The position numbers and the translations under genes were made by a program. From a bacterium (GTDB lineage Bacteria; Bacillota; Bacilli; Lactobacillales; Streptococcaceae): DNA of 64,000 nt. Below are positions 17,551 through 26,420 of this stretch, piece by piece. The stretch lies in NCBI GenBank assembly GCA_905221115.1, contig CAJNBX010000001.1, positions 124,001 through 188,000 on the forward strand, read 5' to 3'. The notes below the pieces were generated by a model. The model made no database searches, was not told the DNA's origin, and saw only the letters and a list, made by a program, of their open reading frames with translations. How positions within the stretch are numbered: the stretch's first letter is position 1; each line of letters begins with the position of its first letter.

Positions 17551-17900
17551 TTTAAATATTCTCCTTTGAAGCCCCTAATGTTTAAAAATAATGACTGCTT
17601 AAAATTAAACAGCTCTAAAATCTAAATATTTGTCAGAGATAAGCTATACTAAGATTATTTTTTAAGCACAACCTTCTTGCTCTTATGGTTTAATTATATT
17701 ATAACACTATAAAATTTTCAATTTAATTGATACTTACCATTTAATCATATTCGATGAGTTGTATTTTACAGATTAATATTATTTAGCCTTCTATTTTAGT
17801 TACTTTTTAATTCTCAAATTTCCTTTGTTTATACAAGCATAATATTATTGAAAAAGAACTTGAGATTAAAGATTTTCATCCTCTTTTTATTCTGGTAGCA
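17551..17900. other. 350-bp AT-rich gap after the ABC exporter
   Basis: No gene is seen. On the minus strand TTGTGC, 17 bases, TATAGC (17643-17671) could be the promoter of the 72-aa gene, though both boxes are weak. No clear terminator follows the ABC exporter stop. Confidence 0.35.
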
Positions 17901-19583
17901 CTACACACTCAACTCAACCAATTTATAAAATTCACCTTTCCTATCCATCAAGTTATCAAAAGAACCATCTTCAACAATAACTCCATTTTTCATAAAAAGA
18001 ATTCTATTGTATTTCTTCAACATGCTCTTATTTAACTTATGTGTGACAACAAGAACCGTCAAATCTTGAATTTCTAAAATTGAATTTTCAATTTCAGTAG
18101 TAACTTTATTATCTAAAGACGAGGTAGCCTCATCTAATAATAAGATTGGTGTTTTTCGAATTAAAGCACGCGCAATACTAAGTCTCTGTCTTTCTCCCCC
18201 AGATAGATTTGATCCATTCTCGCCACATAAAGTTTGTAGACCTAATTCATTTTCTAAAATATAACTTTCTAAGCCAGACTGCTGTACAGCTTTTTTTATA
18301 TCATCTTCAGTAAAGGATTGACTAAGAGTAATATTTGCTTTTAAAGTATCATCAAAGATATAAACATCTTGCTGAACAATAGTCATTAAGTTATAAAGGC
18401 TCTCTGCTGAAATAGCTTGCAAATCTTGATTATCAATTGAGATATACCCACTTGTTACATCATAGAAACGCAGTAATAGATTGAGTAAAGTCGATTTTCC
18501 ACTGCCTGACATACCTACTATTGCAATTTTTTCCCCCTTTTTGATCTGCAAAGATAAATTATTAAAAATCTTTTCCTCAGCATTAGGGTAGGAAAAATCT
18601 ACATTTGAAAAAGAAATAACATCATCAAAATATTCTTTCGTTTTACCAGTTTGAAGTTCGATTACATCTTTTACCTCAAATGAATTCAGTGTAGCCTGAC
18701 CTTCACGGAATTTACTCATTCCCATACCAATTTCATTTAGTGGCATTACTACAAAATTGACTAGTTGAACAATAGCTGTAACACTCCCAATTGTGGTATG
18801 CCCACCGAAGACCAGATACATTCCTCCACCAAAGGCTACTAAAAAAACAATCATCCCTGAAAGTTGAGAAATAACATTAGATAAAACATCAAATTTCCCT
18901 TTGATGAAATATATCTCATCCAATTTTTCGCTTTCGTTTTTGTAATCTTGACGGATAGCCTCTTTCACATTAAAACTCTTTATAACTAGAAACCCTGCTA
19001 AAATATCTTTAACCTTAGCTAAATATTTCTGATCGGCTATCATAGAGCTGTTTTGTAGAGAGGCTGATTTTTGTCCAATAAATCCTGAAATCATCATAGG
19101 AATAATGCTAGCAATGATAACTAATAAGGTCAAAAACCAATTACCTATAAACATGGCTACTAGTGAGAAAATCATTAAGGAAATATTTTTTGAAATATTA
19201 AAATATTGGTGCAAATAATCCTGCTCAATTTTCTTCATGTTCTCAGTTAATATTGAAATAAATTTCCCTGATTTTTCCTTAGAAAATTCTCTATAATCCC
19301 TATCTAAAATAGATTTAAACACCTTATTTTTGTATCTTGACATAATCTGCCTAACAAGTTTATTTCTTAATCGAAGGGATATAAAATTAAGACTGGCATA
19401 GATAAATATTACGATAGCACCTATTAGTATCGCTTGGGTTAGAGCTTCCCTATTTTGGGACATTCCACTATCAATTATAATTTTAATAGAATAAGCAAAA
19501 GCAATATTAGTTAAAGGAACTAGTATATTAAAAATCATGAAAGTATAAAAAGACTTCTTATGGTACTTTGTCAATTGTTTCAT
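17901..19583 (-). CDS. ABC exporter, fused membrane and ATPase domains
   Basis: A 560-aa half-transporter of the MsbA/LmrA class. Six membrane helices (about 15-300) precede a nucleotide-binding domain with Walker A GMSGSGKSTLL, Q-loop (IVQQDVYIFDD), signature LSGGERQRLSIARAL, Walker B ILLLDEATSSLD and H-loop VVTHK. No N-terminal peptidase domain is present. It likely works as a homodimer, since no partner half-transporter is nearby. It lies 21 bases after the type-2 ABC ATPase gene and is the last gene of the TetR-controlled operon. Substrate unknown. Confidence 0.9.
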   Translation of the reverse strand: MKQLTKYHKKSFYTFMIFNILVPLTNIAFAYSIKIIIDSGMSQNREALTQAILIGAIVIFIYASLNFISLRLRNKLVRQIMSRYKNKVFKSILDRDYREFSKEKSGKFISILTENMKKIEQDYLHQYFNISKNISLMIFSLVAMFIGNWFLTLLVIIASIIPMMISGFIGQKSASLQNSSMIADQKYLAKVKDILAGFLVIKSFNVKEAIRQDYKNESEKLDEIYFIKGKFDVLSNVISQLSGMIVFLVAFGGGMYLVFGGHTTIGSVTAIVQLVNFVVMPLNEIGMGMSKFREGQATLNSFEVKDVIELQTGKTKEYFDDVISFSNVDFSYPNAEEKIFNNLSLQIKKGEKIAIVGMSGSGKSTLLNLLLRFYDVTSGYISIDNQDLQAISAESLYNLMTIVQQDVYIFDDTLKANITLSQSFTEDDIKKAVQQSGLESYILENELGLQTLCGENGSNLSGGERQRLSIARALIRKTPILLLDEATSSLDNKVTTEIENSILEIQDLTVLVVTHKLNKSMLKKYNRILFMKNGVIVEDGSFDNLMDRKGEFYKLVELSV

Positions 19584-19604
19584 TCCTAATCTACCTCATA
19601 ATTC

Positions 19605-20324
19605 TTAAATTTCATTTAGAAAATGTGACATAAAATATTCTTCTAAGTCAATATTTTCTCTCCTAAGCTCTTTCATAGAGACCTGTTCTAGCATTTGTCC
19701 ATTTTTGATAACACCAATCTTATCTGCTATCTGTGAAATTTCCGATAAAATATGACTTGAGATGAATATTGTAACACCACATTCCTTAGAAAGAGACAAC
19801 AAAAGATTCCGAATTTCTTGAATTCCTATTGGATCTAAACCATTGATTGGTTCATCTAAAATTAACAATTTAGGTTTCGTTAGGAAAGCCCGAGCTAAAC
19901 CAAGTCTCTGTCTCATTCCTAACGAAAACTCTTTTACTTTTTTAGTCGTATTTTTTAATCCGACCATCCTTAAGGCTCTTATTATATCTGATTCGGTAAT
20001 ATTTTTCCTCATATATTGCGCGTGAATTTCCAAAATTTCTTTTGCAGTACAATTTTCATAAAAAATTGGTGTTTCAATAACACTTCCAACCTGACTTAGA
20101 ATCTCCTCTCTGTGATCTTGTAAATTTTTTCCAAAGATTTCAATACTACCAGATGTAACAGTTGATAAGGATAACATGCATTTCATTAAAGTTGTTTTCC
20201 CTGCGCCATTTGGTCCTAAAAATCCATAGATTTCTCCTTCAGCAATTTGAAGGTTGATACCACTTAAAATTTCTTCTTTATCAATTGTTTTAAAAACTTC
20301 TTTTATTTCAACAATATTTCTCAT
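19605..20324 (-). CDS. ABC transporter ATPase (BcrA/LanF-like)
   Basis: A 239-aa ATPase of the drug/lantibiotic immunity group, with Walker A GPNGAGKTTLMK, signature SLGMRQRLGLARA, Walker B LLILDEPINGLDP and H-loop ISSHILSEI. Start placed at the ATG at 20324 (MRNIVEIKEV), which follows AGAAAGAGAG; a TTG 12 codons upstream lacks support. It pairs with the permease encoded upstream. Such pairs often expel bacitracin-like or lantibiotic peptides, but the substrate here is unknown. Confidence 0.88.
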   Translation of the reverse strand: MRNIVEIKEVFKTIDKEEILSGINLQIAEGEIYGFLGPNGAGKTTLMKCMLSLSTVTSGSIEIFGKNLQDHREEILSQVGSVIETPIFYENCTAKEILEIHAQYMRKNITESDIIRALRMVGLKNTTKKVKEFSLGMRQRLGLARAFLTKPKLLILDEPINGLDPIGIQEIRNLLLSLSKECGVTIFISSHILSEISQIADKIGVIKNGQMLEQVSMKELRRENIDLEEYFMSHFLNEI

Positions 20325-20458
20325 TTCTATCTCTCTTTCTATATCTAGCTTTAAATGCAAGGATTTTTCTTCAGGAGCATAAATACCAATTTATCCAGCT
20401 CTTCTTTTAAAGTAATCATTAAAGAATTATCATTTTACTTCCATTAAATTTAGCTATA

Positions 20459-21199
20459 CTACTTGATATTAATATCTTGTCTTGAAATAGTATAAATTGA
20501 AAATGAAACAATCATTAAACTTATGAAACTAGCAAATATTAAGAAGAATAAGTTATCAACAAAATTATTCGTTAAACTGCCTGGACTTACATTCGAAAGT
20601 AACGCTGCTAAACCAAGTCCTGAAAGCATTGTTATAGCTGTTGAATGCTTAATCATACCTAAAACAAAAGGTAGTATTCCGATTAATACCGTTCCAAATG
20701 TAATTCCAGCTAAGTTGATTAATTGACTAGCTACAGGGATATAACTAGATTCAGTTACAACAGCCATGAATCTAATTAATAATTGAATAACTAAATGTGC
20801 AGTAAAATGAACAATAAATGATATTAAAATTACCGATATGACTTTCCCCCATAGTAATTTTATTTTAGAAACAGGGTAGGAAAACAACTGAAAAATTGTT
20901 CTTCGTTTAAATTCATCAATAATAATCGTAGACAATAAATAAGATTCAAAAATCAAAAATGCTGCTTTAGTAAATAAAGATCCAAACAATGACGTTGCAA
21001 TTGCCCAACTTCCCCATTTATCAGTAATTTTAATATTATTGGCACTCTGTCCAACAAAATCTCCCAGTTTATTATCAGTACCTAACCCCATGATTATGAT
21101 TCCTGTAATACCTAATATTATCAATATAGTACCCAACCAAGCAAAAAATAATTTTGATTTTGAAACTTTATTTAATTCAATTTTAATAAGCGACAACAT
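20459..21199 (-). CDS. ABC-2 type transporter permease
   Basis: A 246-aa membrane protein with six predicted helices, beginning MLSLIKIELNKVSKSKLFFAW, typical of lantibiotic-immunity or Na+-exporter permeases. The start is the ATG at 21199, nine bases after GGAGG; an upstream TTG would put the ribosome site inside the gene. It is the first gene of the ABC operon. Two TetR-type operators lie 58-108 bases upstream, so repression by the adjacent TetR protein is likely. Confidence 0.85.
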   Translation of the reverse strand: MLSLIKIELNKVSKSKLFFAWLGTILIILGITGIIIMGLGTDNKLGDFVGQSANNIKITDKWGSWAIATSLFGSLFTKAAFLIFESYLLSTIIIDEFKRRTIFQLFSYPVSKIKLLWGKVISVILISFIVHFTAHLVIQLLIRFMAVVTESSYIPVASQLINLAGITFGTVLIGILPFVLGMIKHSTAITMLSGLGLAALLSNVSPGSLTNNFVDNLFFLIFASFISLMIVSFSIYTISRQDINIK

Positions 21200-21256
21200 A
21201 GATTTTTCCTCCAAAAAATTTTGTTAATATTAATTACACTATTCAAAAAGCACTTT

Positions 21257-21273
21257 ACATACTTCCGGTATGT
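21257..21273. promoter_or_regulatory. TetR operator 1 (upstream of the ABC operon)
   Basis: ACATACTTCCGGTATGT, a 17-bp palindrome with arms ACATAC/GTATGT. It matches the pattern ACATACTNNNGGTATGT shared with 21291-21307 and 22022-22038. Confidence 0.7.
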
Positions 21274-21290
21274 CTAATTCCAAAAAATAA

Positions 21291-21307
21291 ACCTACTAAA
21301 GGTATGT
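21291..21307. promoter_or_regulatory. TetR operator 2 (upstream of the ABC operon)
   Basis: ACCTACTAAAGGTATGT, 34 bases from operator 1 and one base off the shared arms. Confidence 0.65.
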
Positions 21308-21324
21308 ATACTGGAATTTTTAAT

Positions 21325-21355
21325 ACCATATCTAGAGTATGGTATTTTTTAAAAT
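21325..21355. terminator. Palindrome between tetR and the ABC operon
   Basis: ATACCATATC and AGTATGGTAT form a near-perfect stem flanked by A/T tracts about 20 bases past the tetR stop. The T-tract is better on the plus strand, so its role as a tetR terminator is uncertain. Confidence 0.45.
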
Positions 21356-21370
21356 ATCAATACTTAAAAT

Positions 21371-22006
21371 TTATTTGACACCTTTTAAGTGATCAAATAA
21401 TTGGAAAATTACTTCCATCATTTCATCAGTAATCAACTGCACTCCCAAACCTTCAAAAGTTAGTTTAATGAACTTCATTTTACTCTTTAATTCTTCTACT
21501 GAATAAATAGAAATTTGGAACCCAATCCAAATATTCAAAGTTAAAACAATCAAATCAGCTAGCTCTTCAGGATATTCTGTTTTAATTGATTTATCTTTAA
21601 CACCTTCGAAAACTTTTTCTCTAATCCCTGGTAAAAAATCAGAAAATAAACTTAAATACTGTTCTCCTAACAAACGTGGACTTCTTAGCATAATTGAGAC
21701 AGAGTATACTAATCTTTGTTGTTCTAAATTAGAGAACGCATCCATCAAAGAATTTTGTATTTTTTCTAATGCAGTATCTCCTCTCCAATTGTAATTTAAA
21801 ATTTCTTGATTATTTTCGCTAATGATTGATTGCAATATTTCATCTTTAGACTCGAAATGATGATAAATAACACCTTTCGTCAATCCACCTAACCCATCGA
21901 TTATATCTTGTATTGAGGTATTATCAAATCCTTTTTCTAAAAACAAATCTTTCGAAACTTCTAATATTTTTTTTCTAGTTTCATGTGAGTTTCTATTCCT
22001 TGCCAT
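21371..22006 (-). CDS. TetR/AcrR-family transcriptional repressor
   Basis: A 211-aa regulator. The N-terminal HTH is clear (SHETRKKILEVSKDLFLEKG, then TSIQDIIDGL, KGVIYHHFESKDEIL at about 36-50); the C-terminal ligand domain is unlike known families to my eye. It is transcribed ahead of the ABC permease/ATPase/exporter genes. A 17-bp palindrome at its own transcription start is repeated twice before the ABC genes, so it probably represses itself and the transporter until an inducer, perhaps the transported compound, binds. Confidence 0.9.
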   Translation of the reverse strand: MARNRNSHETRKKILEVSKDLFLEKGFDNTSIQDIIDGLGGLTKGVIYHHFESKDEILQSIISENNQEILNYNWRGDTALEKIQNSLMDAFSNLEQQRLVYSVSIMLRSPRLLGEQYLSLFSDFLPGIREKVFEGVKDKSIKTEYPEELADLIVLTLNIWIGFQISIYSVEELKSKMKFIKLTFEGLGVQLITDEMMEVIFQLFDHLKGVK

Positions 22007-22021
22007 TATAACTCCTTTCCA

Positions 22022-22038
22022 ACATACTAACGGTACGT
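22022..22038. promoter_or_regulatory. TetR operator 3 (tetR autoregulation)
   Basis: ACATACTAACGGTACGT, the same pattern as operators 1 and 2, begins 6 bases downstream of the tetR -10 box, covering the expected start of transcription. Confidence 0.65.
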
Positions 22039-22044
22039 AATCTC

Positions 22045-22073
22045 ATTATAATGCAAGAAACTAATAATGTCAA
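22045..22073 (-). promoter_or_regulatory. tetR promoter
   Basis: Perfect consensus on the minus strand: TTGACA, 17 bases, TATAAT. It is strong unless repressed, which suits the operator at its start site. Confidence 0.85.
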
Positions 22074-22330
22074 GATTCTTTTTTTCCACTCTAATTTTCA
22101 AAATTCATTAGTAAAACACTCTCCTATACAATTGACAGCTCAAATCTTTCAAAATAGAACAATTCTATCTATCGAACACCATAACTTCATAAATATCCAT
22201 GTGATTCTAGACCTAGAATTCCTATAAATTAAATGTTTTCGTACTATTCTAAGCCATTGATTGCCTTAAATGTTAATTTTTGAGCAATTCTAAAGCTAGA
22301 ATAGTCCCATCACAATCAGTTTTGAATTAT

Positions 22331-22437
22331 TATACTCAATGAAAATCAAAGAGCAAACTAGGAAACTAGCCGCAGGCTGTACTTGAGTACGGCAAGGCGA
22401 CGTTGACGTGGTTTGAATTTGATTTTCGAAGAATATT
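22331..22437 (-). repeat. BOX element (boxA-boxC, no boxB)
   Basis: Contains the boxA core CGGCAAGGCGACGTTGACG and the boxC end TATACTCAATGAAAATCAAA, joined without boxB through CTGTACTTGAGTA. About 107 bp, between tetR and the dha operon. Confidence 0.85.
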
Positions 22438-22474
22438 AACAATTTAGAAACGCTATGATTCCACTCCTTTTACA

Positions 22475-22502
22475 TTAAAAAGGAACTGCCCAAAGCAATC
22501 CC
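22475..22502 (-). terminator. Terminator of the dhaKLM operon
   Basis: On the minus strand GGGATTGC pairs with GCAGTTCC (with G-U pairs) around TTTGG, followed by TTTTT. It is about 85 bases past the dhaM stop. Confidence 0.6.
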
Positions 22503-22587
22503 TTTCTGATTTTGAAATTATTTACTTAAAATTTGATAGTTGAGATAATCAATAGCCCGCCTATAAAAAGAGTTATAGTAAAATTTC

Positions 22588-22962
22588 TTATTTATTTATT
22601 TCAAGCTCCGCCAACTGTGTTTGAATAACTGACAGTTCTGCACCAGCCTGAAGAAGAGCTGCTGCAGTATAGGCACCTTCTACAATTGGAACCCTATTGA
22701 TCATGATACTTTTATCACTGAAATCAGCCACCATTTCTAAGTTCATTTTAGCAGAACCTAGGTCAAAAAAAGCTAATAAAGTATCTGCTGGATTTTCGGA
22801 AACAACCCTATCTACTTGATCAAAACTCGTTCCAATTCCTCCATCTTCGGTTCCTCCTACATAAGTAATCGGAACATCTTTAGCTACTTCACTAATCAGT
22901 TCAACGACACCTTGTGCAATGTGTTTGGAATGTGAAACGATAATAAGACCAATACTTCCCAT
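22588..22962 (-). CDS. dhaM: Dihydroxyacetone kinase phosphotransfer subunit DhaM
   Basis: A 124-aa EIIA-mannose-like protein that passes phosphate from HPr to ADP bound on DhaL. The phosphorylated histidine is His11 in IIVSHSKHIAQG. It is the short single-domain form found in Firmicutes, without the HPr and EI-like domains of E. coli DhaM, so it depends on PtsH/PtsI (encoded at 27.6-29.6 kb). Its start overlaps the dhaL stop by one base (TAATG). Confidence 0.92.
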   Translation of the reverse strand: MGSIGLIIVSHSKHIAQGVVELISEVAKDVPITYVGGTEDGGIGTSFDQVDRVVSENPADTLLAFFDLGSAKMNLEMVADFSDKSIMINRVPIVEGAYTAAALLQAGAELSVIQTQLAELEINK

Positions 22963-23537
22963 TAAACCACCCCAGTTTCTAAAAGAGCAGTAAAGAGTAA
23001 TCCTGATGAGAATGATCCAGGATCAATATGTCCAAGAGAACGTTCTCCTACATAAGATGCCCTTCCTTTAGTTGCAAGTAAATCTTTGGTAGCATTCACT
23101 AGCTTATCAATAACCTCTTGAGTCAATTGACCAGCAGACAAAGCGGCAATAACAGGAGTCCAAACATCAACCATTGTCTTTTCTCCAACTTCTGCTTTCC
23201 CACGTTTGACAATCATATCCAAACCGCTTTGTAAGATTTCCTCTATTTTCGAATTAGAAGCAGCCTTGGCCATGCCCATAAAAGCAGAGCCATACAGAGG
23301 ACCAGAAGCACCGCCTACCTTGCTCAGTAGTTGTATTGAGACAAGTTTAAACACATCACTGCTTGTTTCAAATTGCTTTCCTTCTAAGTTTTCCATAACT
23401 GCAGTCATGCCACGCGCCATATTTCCACCGTGGTCTCCATCTCCTATAGGAGTGTCTAACTCACTAAGGTAATCTTTCTGTTCTTGAATCTTTTCATTAA
23501 AAAGCTTCATCCATTCAAGTGCTTGTTCAGCATTCAT
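22962..23537 (-). CDS. dhaL: Dihydroxyacetone kinase ADP-binding subunit DhaL
   Basis: A 191-aa helical-barrel subunit holding ADP as a cofactor. The magnesium-binding aspartates are in ELDTPIGDGDHGGNMARG (Asp28, Asp33, Asp35), with the GGASGPLYGSAF nucleotide loop further on. It moves phosphate from DhaM to dihydroxyacetone on DhaK. It lies 21 bases after dhaK. Confidence 0.94.
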   Translation of the reverse strand: MNAEQALEWMKLFNEKIQEQKDYLSELDTPIGDGDHGGNMARGMTAVMENLEGKQFETSSDVFKLVSIQLLSKVGGASGPLYGSAFMGMAKAASNSKIEEILQSGLDMIVKRGKAEVGEKTMVDVWTPVIAALSAGQLTQEVIDKLVNATKDLLATKGRASYVGERSLGHIDPGSFSSGLLFTALLETGVV

Positions 23538-23558
23538 GCGACATTTCCTCCTTGAGTC

Positions 23559-24548
23559 TTACCAACCCGGGGTAGTAACAGGTGCATTTAGAGCATCCAA
23601 CCACTCATCATCTGCCAATCGAATCAATGTTAATGATAATCCAGCCATATCAATTGATGTCATATAGTTTCCAATTTTCTTAAACACCAAGTCAACACCT
23701 TTTTCATGGAGTAATTTAGCCACATCATTTGCAAATACGTATTGTTCCATAAGAGGAGTGCTTCCTAAACCATTGATGAGAAGGCCATAGCGTTCATCAG
23801 CCTTAAGTTGGAAACCTTCAGATAATTTTTCAACCAGCTCTGAGGCCAATTGTGCTGAAGGTTGCATTTTCTCTTTCTTATATCCTGGCTCACCGTGAAT
23901 ACCAACTCCGTATTCAAATTCATCATCTTCTAGAACAAAACCTGGTTTCCCAACCTCAGGAACGGTTGCTCCAGACAAGGCCAGCCCAATTGTTTTAATT
24001 TCTAAGACAAGTTTATCGGCCAAGTCCTTCATTTCAGATAATGATTTACCAGAACGAGCTGCAGCACCCAAAATTTTATGGACTAATATAGTACCTGCGA
24101 CACCTCGACGACCTTGGGTATAGAGACTATTTTCAACAGCGATATCATCATCGACTACAACACTTGCTACATCAATACCTTCCATTTCAGCAAGTTCTTG
24201 TGCAATTTCAAAGTTCATAATGTCACCAGAATAGTTCTTGATGACCATGAAAACTCCAGCACCTTCATCAGCCGCCTTAATGGCTTCTAAAATTTGGTCC
24301 GGAGTAGGTGAGGTAAAGACTGCGCCACAAATGGCAGCGGATAGCATTCCTTCTCCTACAAATCCAGCATGACTTGGTTCATGTCCTGATCCTCCACCTG
24401 AAATGAGACCAACTTTTCCTGTCTTTTCTGCCTTTCTAACGATGACATCAAAACCATCTAAGCGTTGAACCAAGTCATCATGCATGAATGACAATCCCTG
24501 CAACATTTCATCAACAACTTGTGTCGGTTCATTTATAATTTTTTTCAT
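23559..24548 (-). CDS. dhaK: Dihydroxyacetone kinase substrate-binding subunit DhaK
   Basis: A 329-aa subunit that binds dihydroxyacetone covalently. His218 (GVGIHGEPG) forms the hemiaminal and Asp109 (NYSGDIMNFE) is the catalytic base; GGGSGHEP (51-58) is the conserved loop. It starts the dhaKLM operon, with a promoter and an adjoining DhaS-type operator. An AAAGGAG ribosome site precedes the ATG. Confidence 0.95.
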   Translation of the reverse strand: MKKIINEPTQVVDEMLQGLSFMHDDLVQRLDGFDVIVRKAEKTGKVGLISGGGSGHEPSHAGFVGEGMLSAAICGAVFTSPTPDQILEAIKAADEGAGVFMVIKNYSGDIMNFEIAQELAEMEGIDVASVVVDDDIAVENSLYTQGRRGVAGTILVHKILGAAARSGKSLSEMKDLADKLVLEIKTIGLALSGATVPEVGKPGFVLEDDEFEYGVGIHGEPGYKKEKMQPSAQLASELVEKLSEGFQLKADERYGLLINGLGSTPLMEQYVFANDVAKLLHEKGVDLVFKKIGNYMTSIDMAGLSLTLIRLADDEWLDALNAPVTTPGW

Positions 24549-24574
24549 GAGAAACTCCTTTCGGCATGTACCTT

Positions 24575-24588
24575 TGTTTTCGCTTTCA
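24575..24588 (-). promoter_or_regulatory. Candidate cre (CcpA) site at the dhaK start
   Basis: TGAAAGCGAAAACA on the minus strand matches 12 of 14 positions of TGWAARCGYTWNCW and sits at the expected start of transcription, where CcpA would repress. Confidence 0.45.
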
Positions 24589-24616
24589 TTATATATTTTT
24601 TATCGCTGGCTGATAA
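24588..24616 (-). promoter_or_regulatory. dhaK promoter
   Basis: The minus strand reads TTATCA, 17 bases, TATAAT. The weak -35 abuts the DhaS-type operator, an arrangement expected for an activator. Confidence 0.7.
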
Positions 24617-24617
24617 G

Positions 24618-24639
24618 GGACAGATTCTATTATTTGTCC
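24618..24639. promoter_or_regulatory. DhaS-type operator
   Basis: GGACAGAT, 6 bases, ATTTGTCC. As I recall, the Lactococcus lactis DhaS site is GGACACAT-N6-ATTTGTCC, which differs by one base. It lies one base beyond the dhaK -35 box and about 60 bases before dhaS. Confidence 0.75.
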
Positions 24640-24701
24640 CCTTTTAAACCCGTTTCAAACATTTTTTTGGTAAAATGAAGGAAGTAAAAGAAAGGTTTCC
24701 T

Positions 24702-25231
24702 ATGGCATCATCACTCATTACAAAAAAACGGATTGCCAAGGCATTTAGAGACCTATTAGCTACTAGAGAATTTGACAAAATCTCCATTGTAGATATTATG
24801 GAATCAGCTGGCATTCGTAGACAGACCTTTTATATCACTTTCTTGACAAATATGAACTGCTAGACTGGATATTTGAAAATGACTTAACCGAGTATATCAC
24901 CAATAACTTGGACTTCATTTCAGGCCAAAAACTATTACAAGAATTATTTCTTTATTTCGAACAAGAGCGTGACTTTTATATTCAACTTTTTGATATTCAA
25001 GGGCAAAATAACTTCTATGACCACTTTATAAACTACTGTCGCTTGCTTGTATCAAAAATTTTAAGAGAATACGGTCAGATTGATATCGATTCATCTGCTT
25101 ATACTTGTTTTTTGTTAGACTATCATTCACATGCTCTAGCAGAAATCGTGAAGGTTTACGTCAATAAAAAAAGTCCAGTTCCACAACCAGACTTTCTAAT
25201 CATGACAATTATTGGAAAGAGACCACAATGA
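24702..25231 (+). pseudogene. dhaS: dhaS, TetR-type activator of the dha operon, frameshifted
   Basis: Frame 1 encodes the HTH (MASSLITKKRIAKAFRDLL to GIRRQTFY) and then stops at 24863. The continuation (FLDKYELLDWIFENDLTEY onward, to 25231) is in another frame. One base is missing at about 24831-24838, where FYNHFLDKYELL would be expected. Together the pieces give a normal DhaS of about 177 aa. ATG at 24702 follows AAAGG. DhaS with DhaQ activates dhaKLM in Lactococcus, so loss would leave the operon uninduced. A base-calling error is possible. Confidence 0.85.
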
Positions 25232-26217
25232 CATTCATTTCAAATCATAAACAGAAAATTATTTCAAGTTACATTTCAGCAACTGTCAGCAGTCATCCTG
25301 AATTAGAAAAACACCCTACCTTACCTTTAGTCTATCAAAAAAATCGCAATCCTCATCAGGTTCCAATATTGGCGGGTGGAGGTTCTGGTCACGAACCTGC
25401 GCATATTGGATATGTGGGAGAAGGAATGCTTACTGCTGCTATCTATGGCCAATTATTTACTCCTCCTACAAGAACTGAAATCTTAGAGTCCATTCGTTTT
25501 TTAAACAATGGTCACGGTGTCTTCATCATTGTAAAAAATTTCGAAGCAGACATCAAAGAATTTAGTTCGGCCATTAACACTGCTAGACAAGAAGGAATTA
25601 AGGTCGGCTATAGTCTAGCACACGACGATATTTCCATTGAACCTCACAATAGATTTCAAATTAGAGGAAGAGGGCTTGCAGGGACTATTTTACTTCATAA
25701 AGTTCTAGGATATGCAGCTCAAAATGGTGCCGAAATAGAGCAACTAACTGATTTAGGTCATGAACTTGCTCCCGAAATCGCAACAATTGGCTTTGCAACG
25801 AAAGCTGCTAGTCTCCCCCAAGCTACCCTTCCACTATTTAACTTGGAAGAAGGAAATATTTCCTATGGTATTGGGATACATGGCGAAGAAGGCTATCGTA
25901 TCGTCCCATTCCAATCATCGGAAATCCTTGCAAATGAAATTATAAGTAAATTAAGATTGCACTATCATTGGAAAAAAGGTGATCATTTTATATTGCTTGT
26001 AAATAATCTAGGCACTACCAGCAACTTAGAAATGGGCATATTTATCAATGATATCCTTCAACTCTTAGAAATTGAAGGAGTCACTATTACTTTTATAAAA
26101 TCAGGAACATTTATGACCAGTCTAGATATGGCAGGTATATCCGTAACTCTTTGCCCCGTAAAAAATAAACAGTGGTTAGAAGCGCTCAATGCTCCAACGA
26201 CAGCTTTTGCATGGTAA
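25228..26217 (+). CDS. dhaQ: DhaQ, DhaK-like coactivator of DhaS
   Basis: A 329-aa DhaK paralogue. It keeps GGGSGHEPAH (51-60), Asp108 and His218 (GIGIHGEEG), so it can probably bind dihydroxyacetone. In Lactococcus, DhaQ loaded with dihydroxyacetone binds DhaS and turns on dhaKLM. It is divergent from dhaK, while dhaK-dhaL-dhaM form the enzyme, which argues for the regulatory role. Its ATG overlaps the dhaS stop (ATGA), indicating coupling. If dhaS is really broken, DhaQ has no partner. Confidence 0.87.
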   Translation: MTFISNHKQKIISSYISATVSSHPELEKHPTLPLVYQKNRNPHQVPILAGGGSGHEPAHIGYVGEGMLTAAIYGQLFTPPTRTEILESIRFLNNGHGVFIIVKNFEADIKEFSSAINTARQEGIKVGYSLAHDDISIEPHNRFQIRGRGLAGTILLHKVLGYAAQNGAEIEQLTDLGHELAPEIATIGFATKAASLPQATLPLFNLEEGNISYGIGIHGEEGYRIVPFQSSEILANEIISKLRLHYHWKKGDHFILLVNNLGTTSNLEMGIFINDILQLLEIEGVTITFIKSGTFMTSLDMAGISVTLCPVKNKQWLEALNAPTTAFAW

Positions 26218-26233
26218 TTTGCTTGTATAAATC

Positions 26234-26268
26234 AAAAGGGCTACATCACTTGATAGCCCTTTGTTTTT
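26234..26268 (+). terminator. Terminator of dhaS-dhaQ
   Basis: AAAGGGCTA pairs with TAGCCCTTT around a 10-base loop, followed by GTTTTT, 18 bases past the dhaQ stop. Confidence 0.85.
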
Positions 26269-26272
26269 ATCT

Positions 26273-26380
26273 TATACTCAATGAAAATCAAAAAGCAAAC
26301 TAGGAAACTAGCCGCAGGCTGTACTTGAGTACGGCAAGGCGACGTTGACGCAGTTTGAATTTGATTTTCGAAGAGTATTA
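26273..26380 (-). repeat. BOX element (boxA-boxC, no boxB)
   Basis: Same composition and same internal junction as 22331-22437, with only a few differences. It lies directly after the dhaQ terminator. With the first copy it forms a direct repeat about 3.9 kb apart that brackets the dha locus. Confidence 0.85.
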
Positions 26381-26420
26381 CGTTTAAAAGAACTCATTCT
26401 TGCAATTTCAAATAGTCCAT

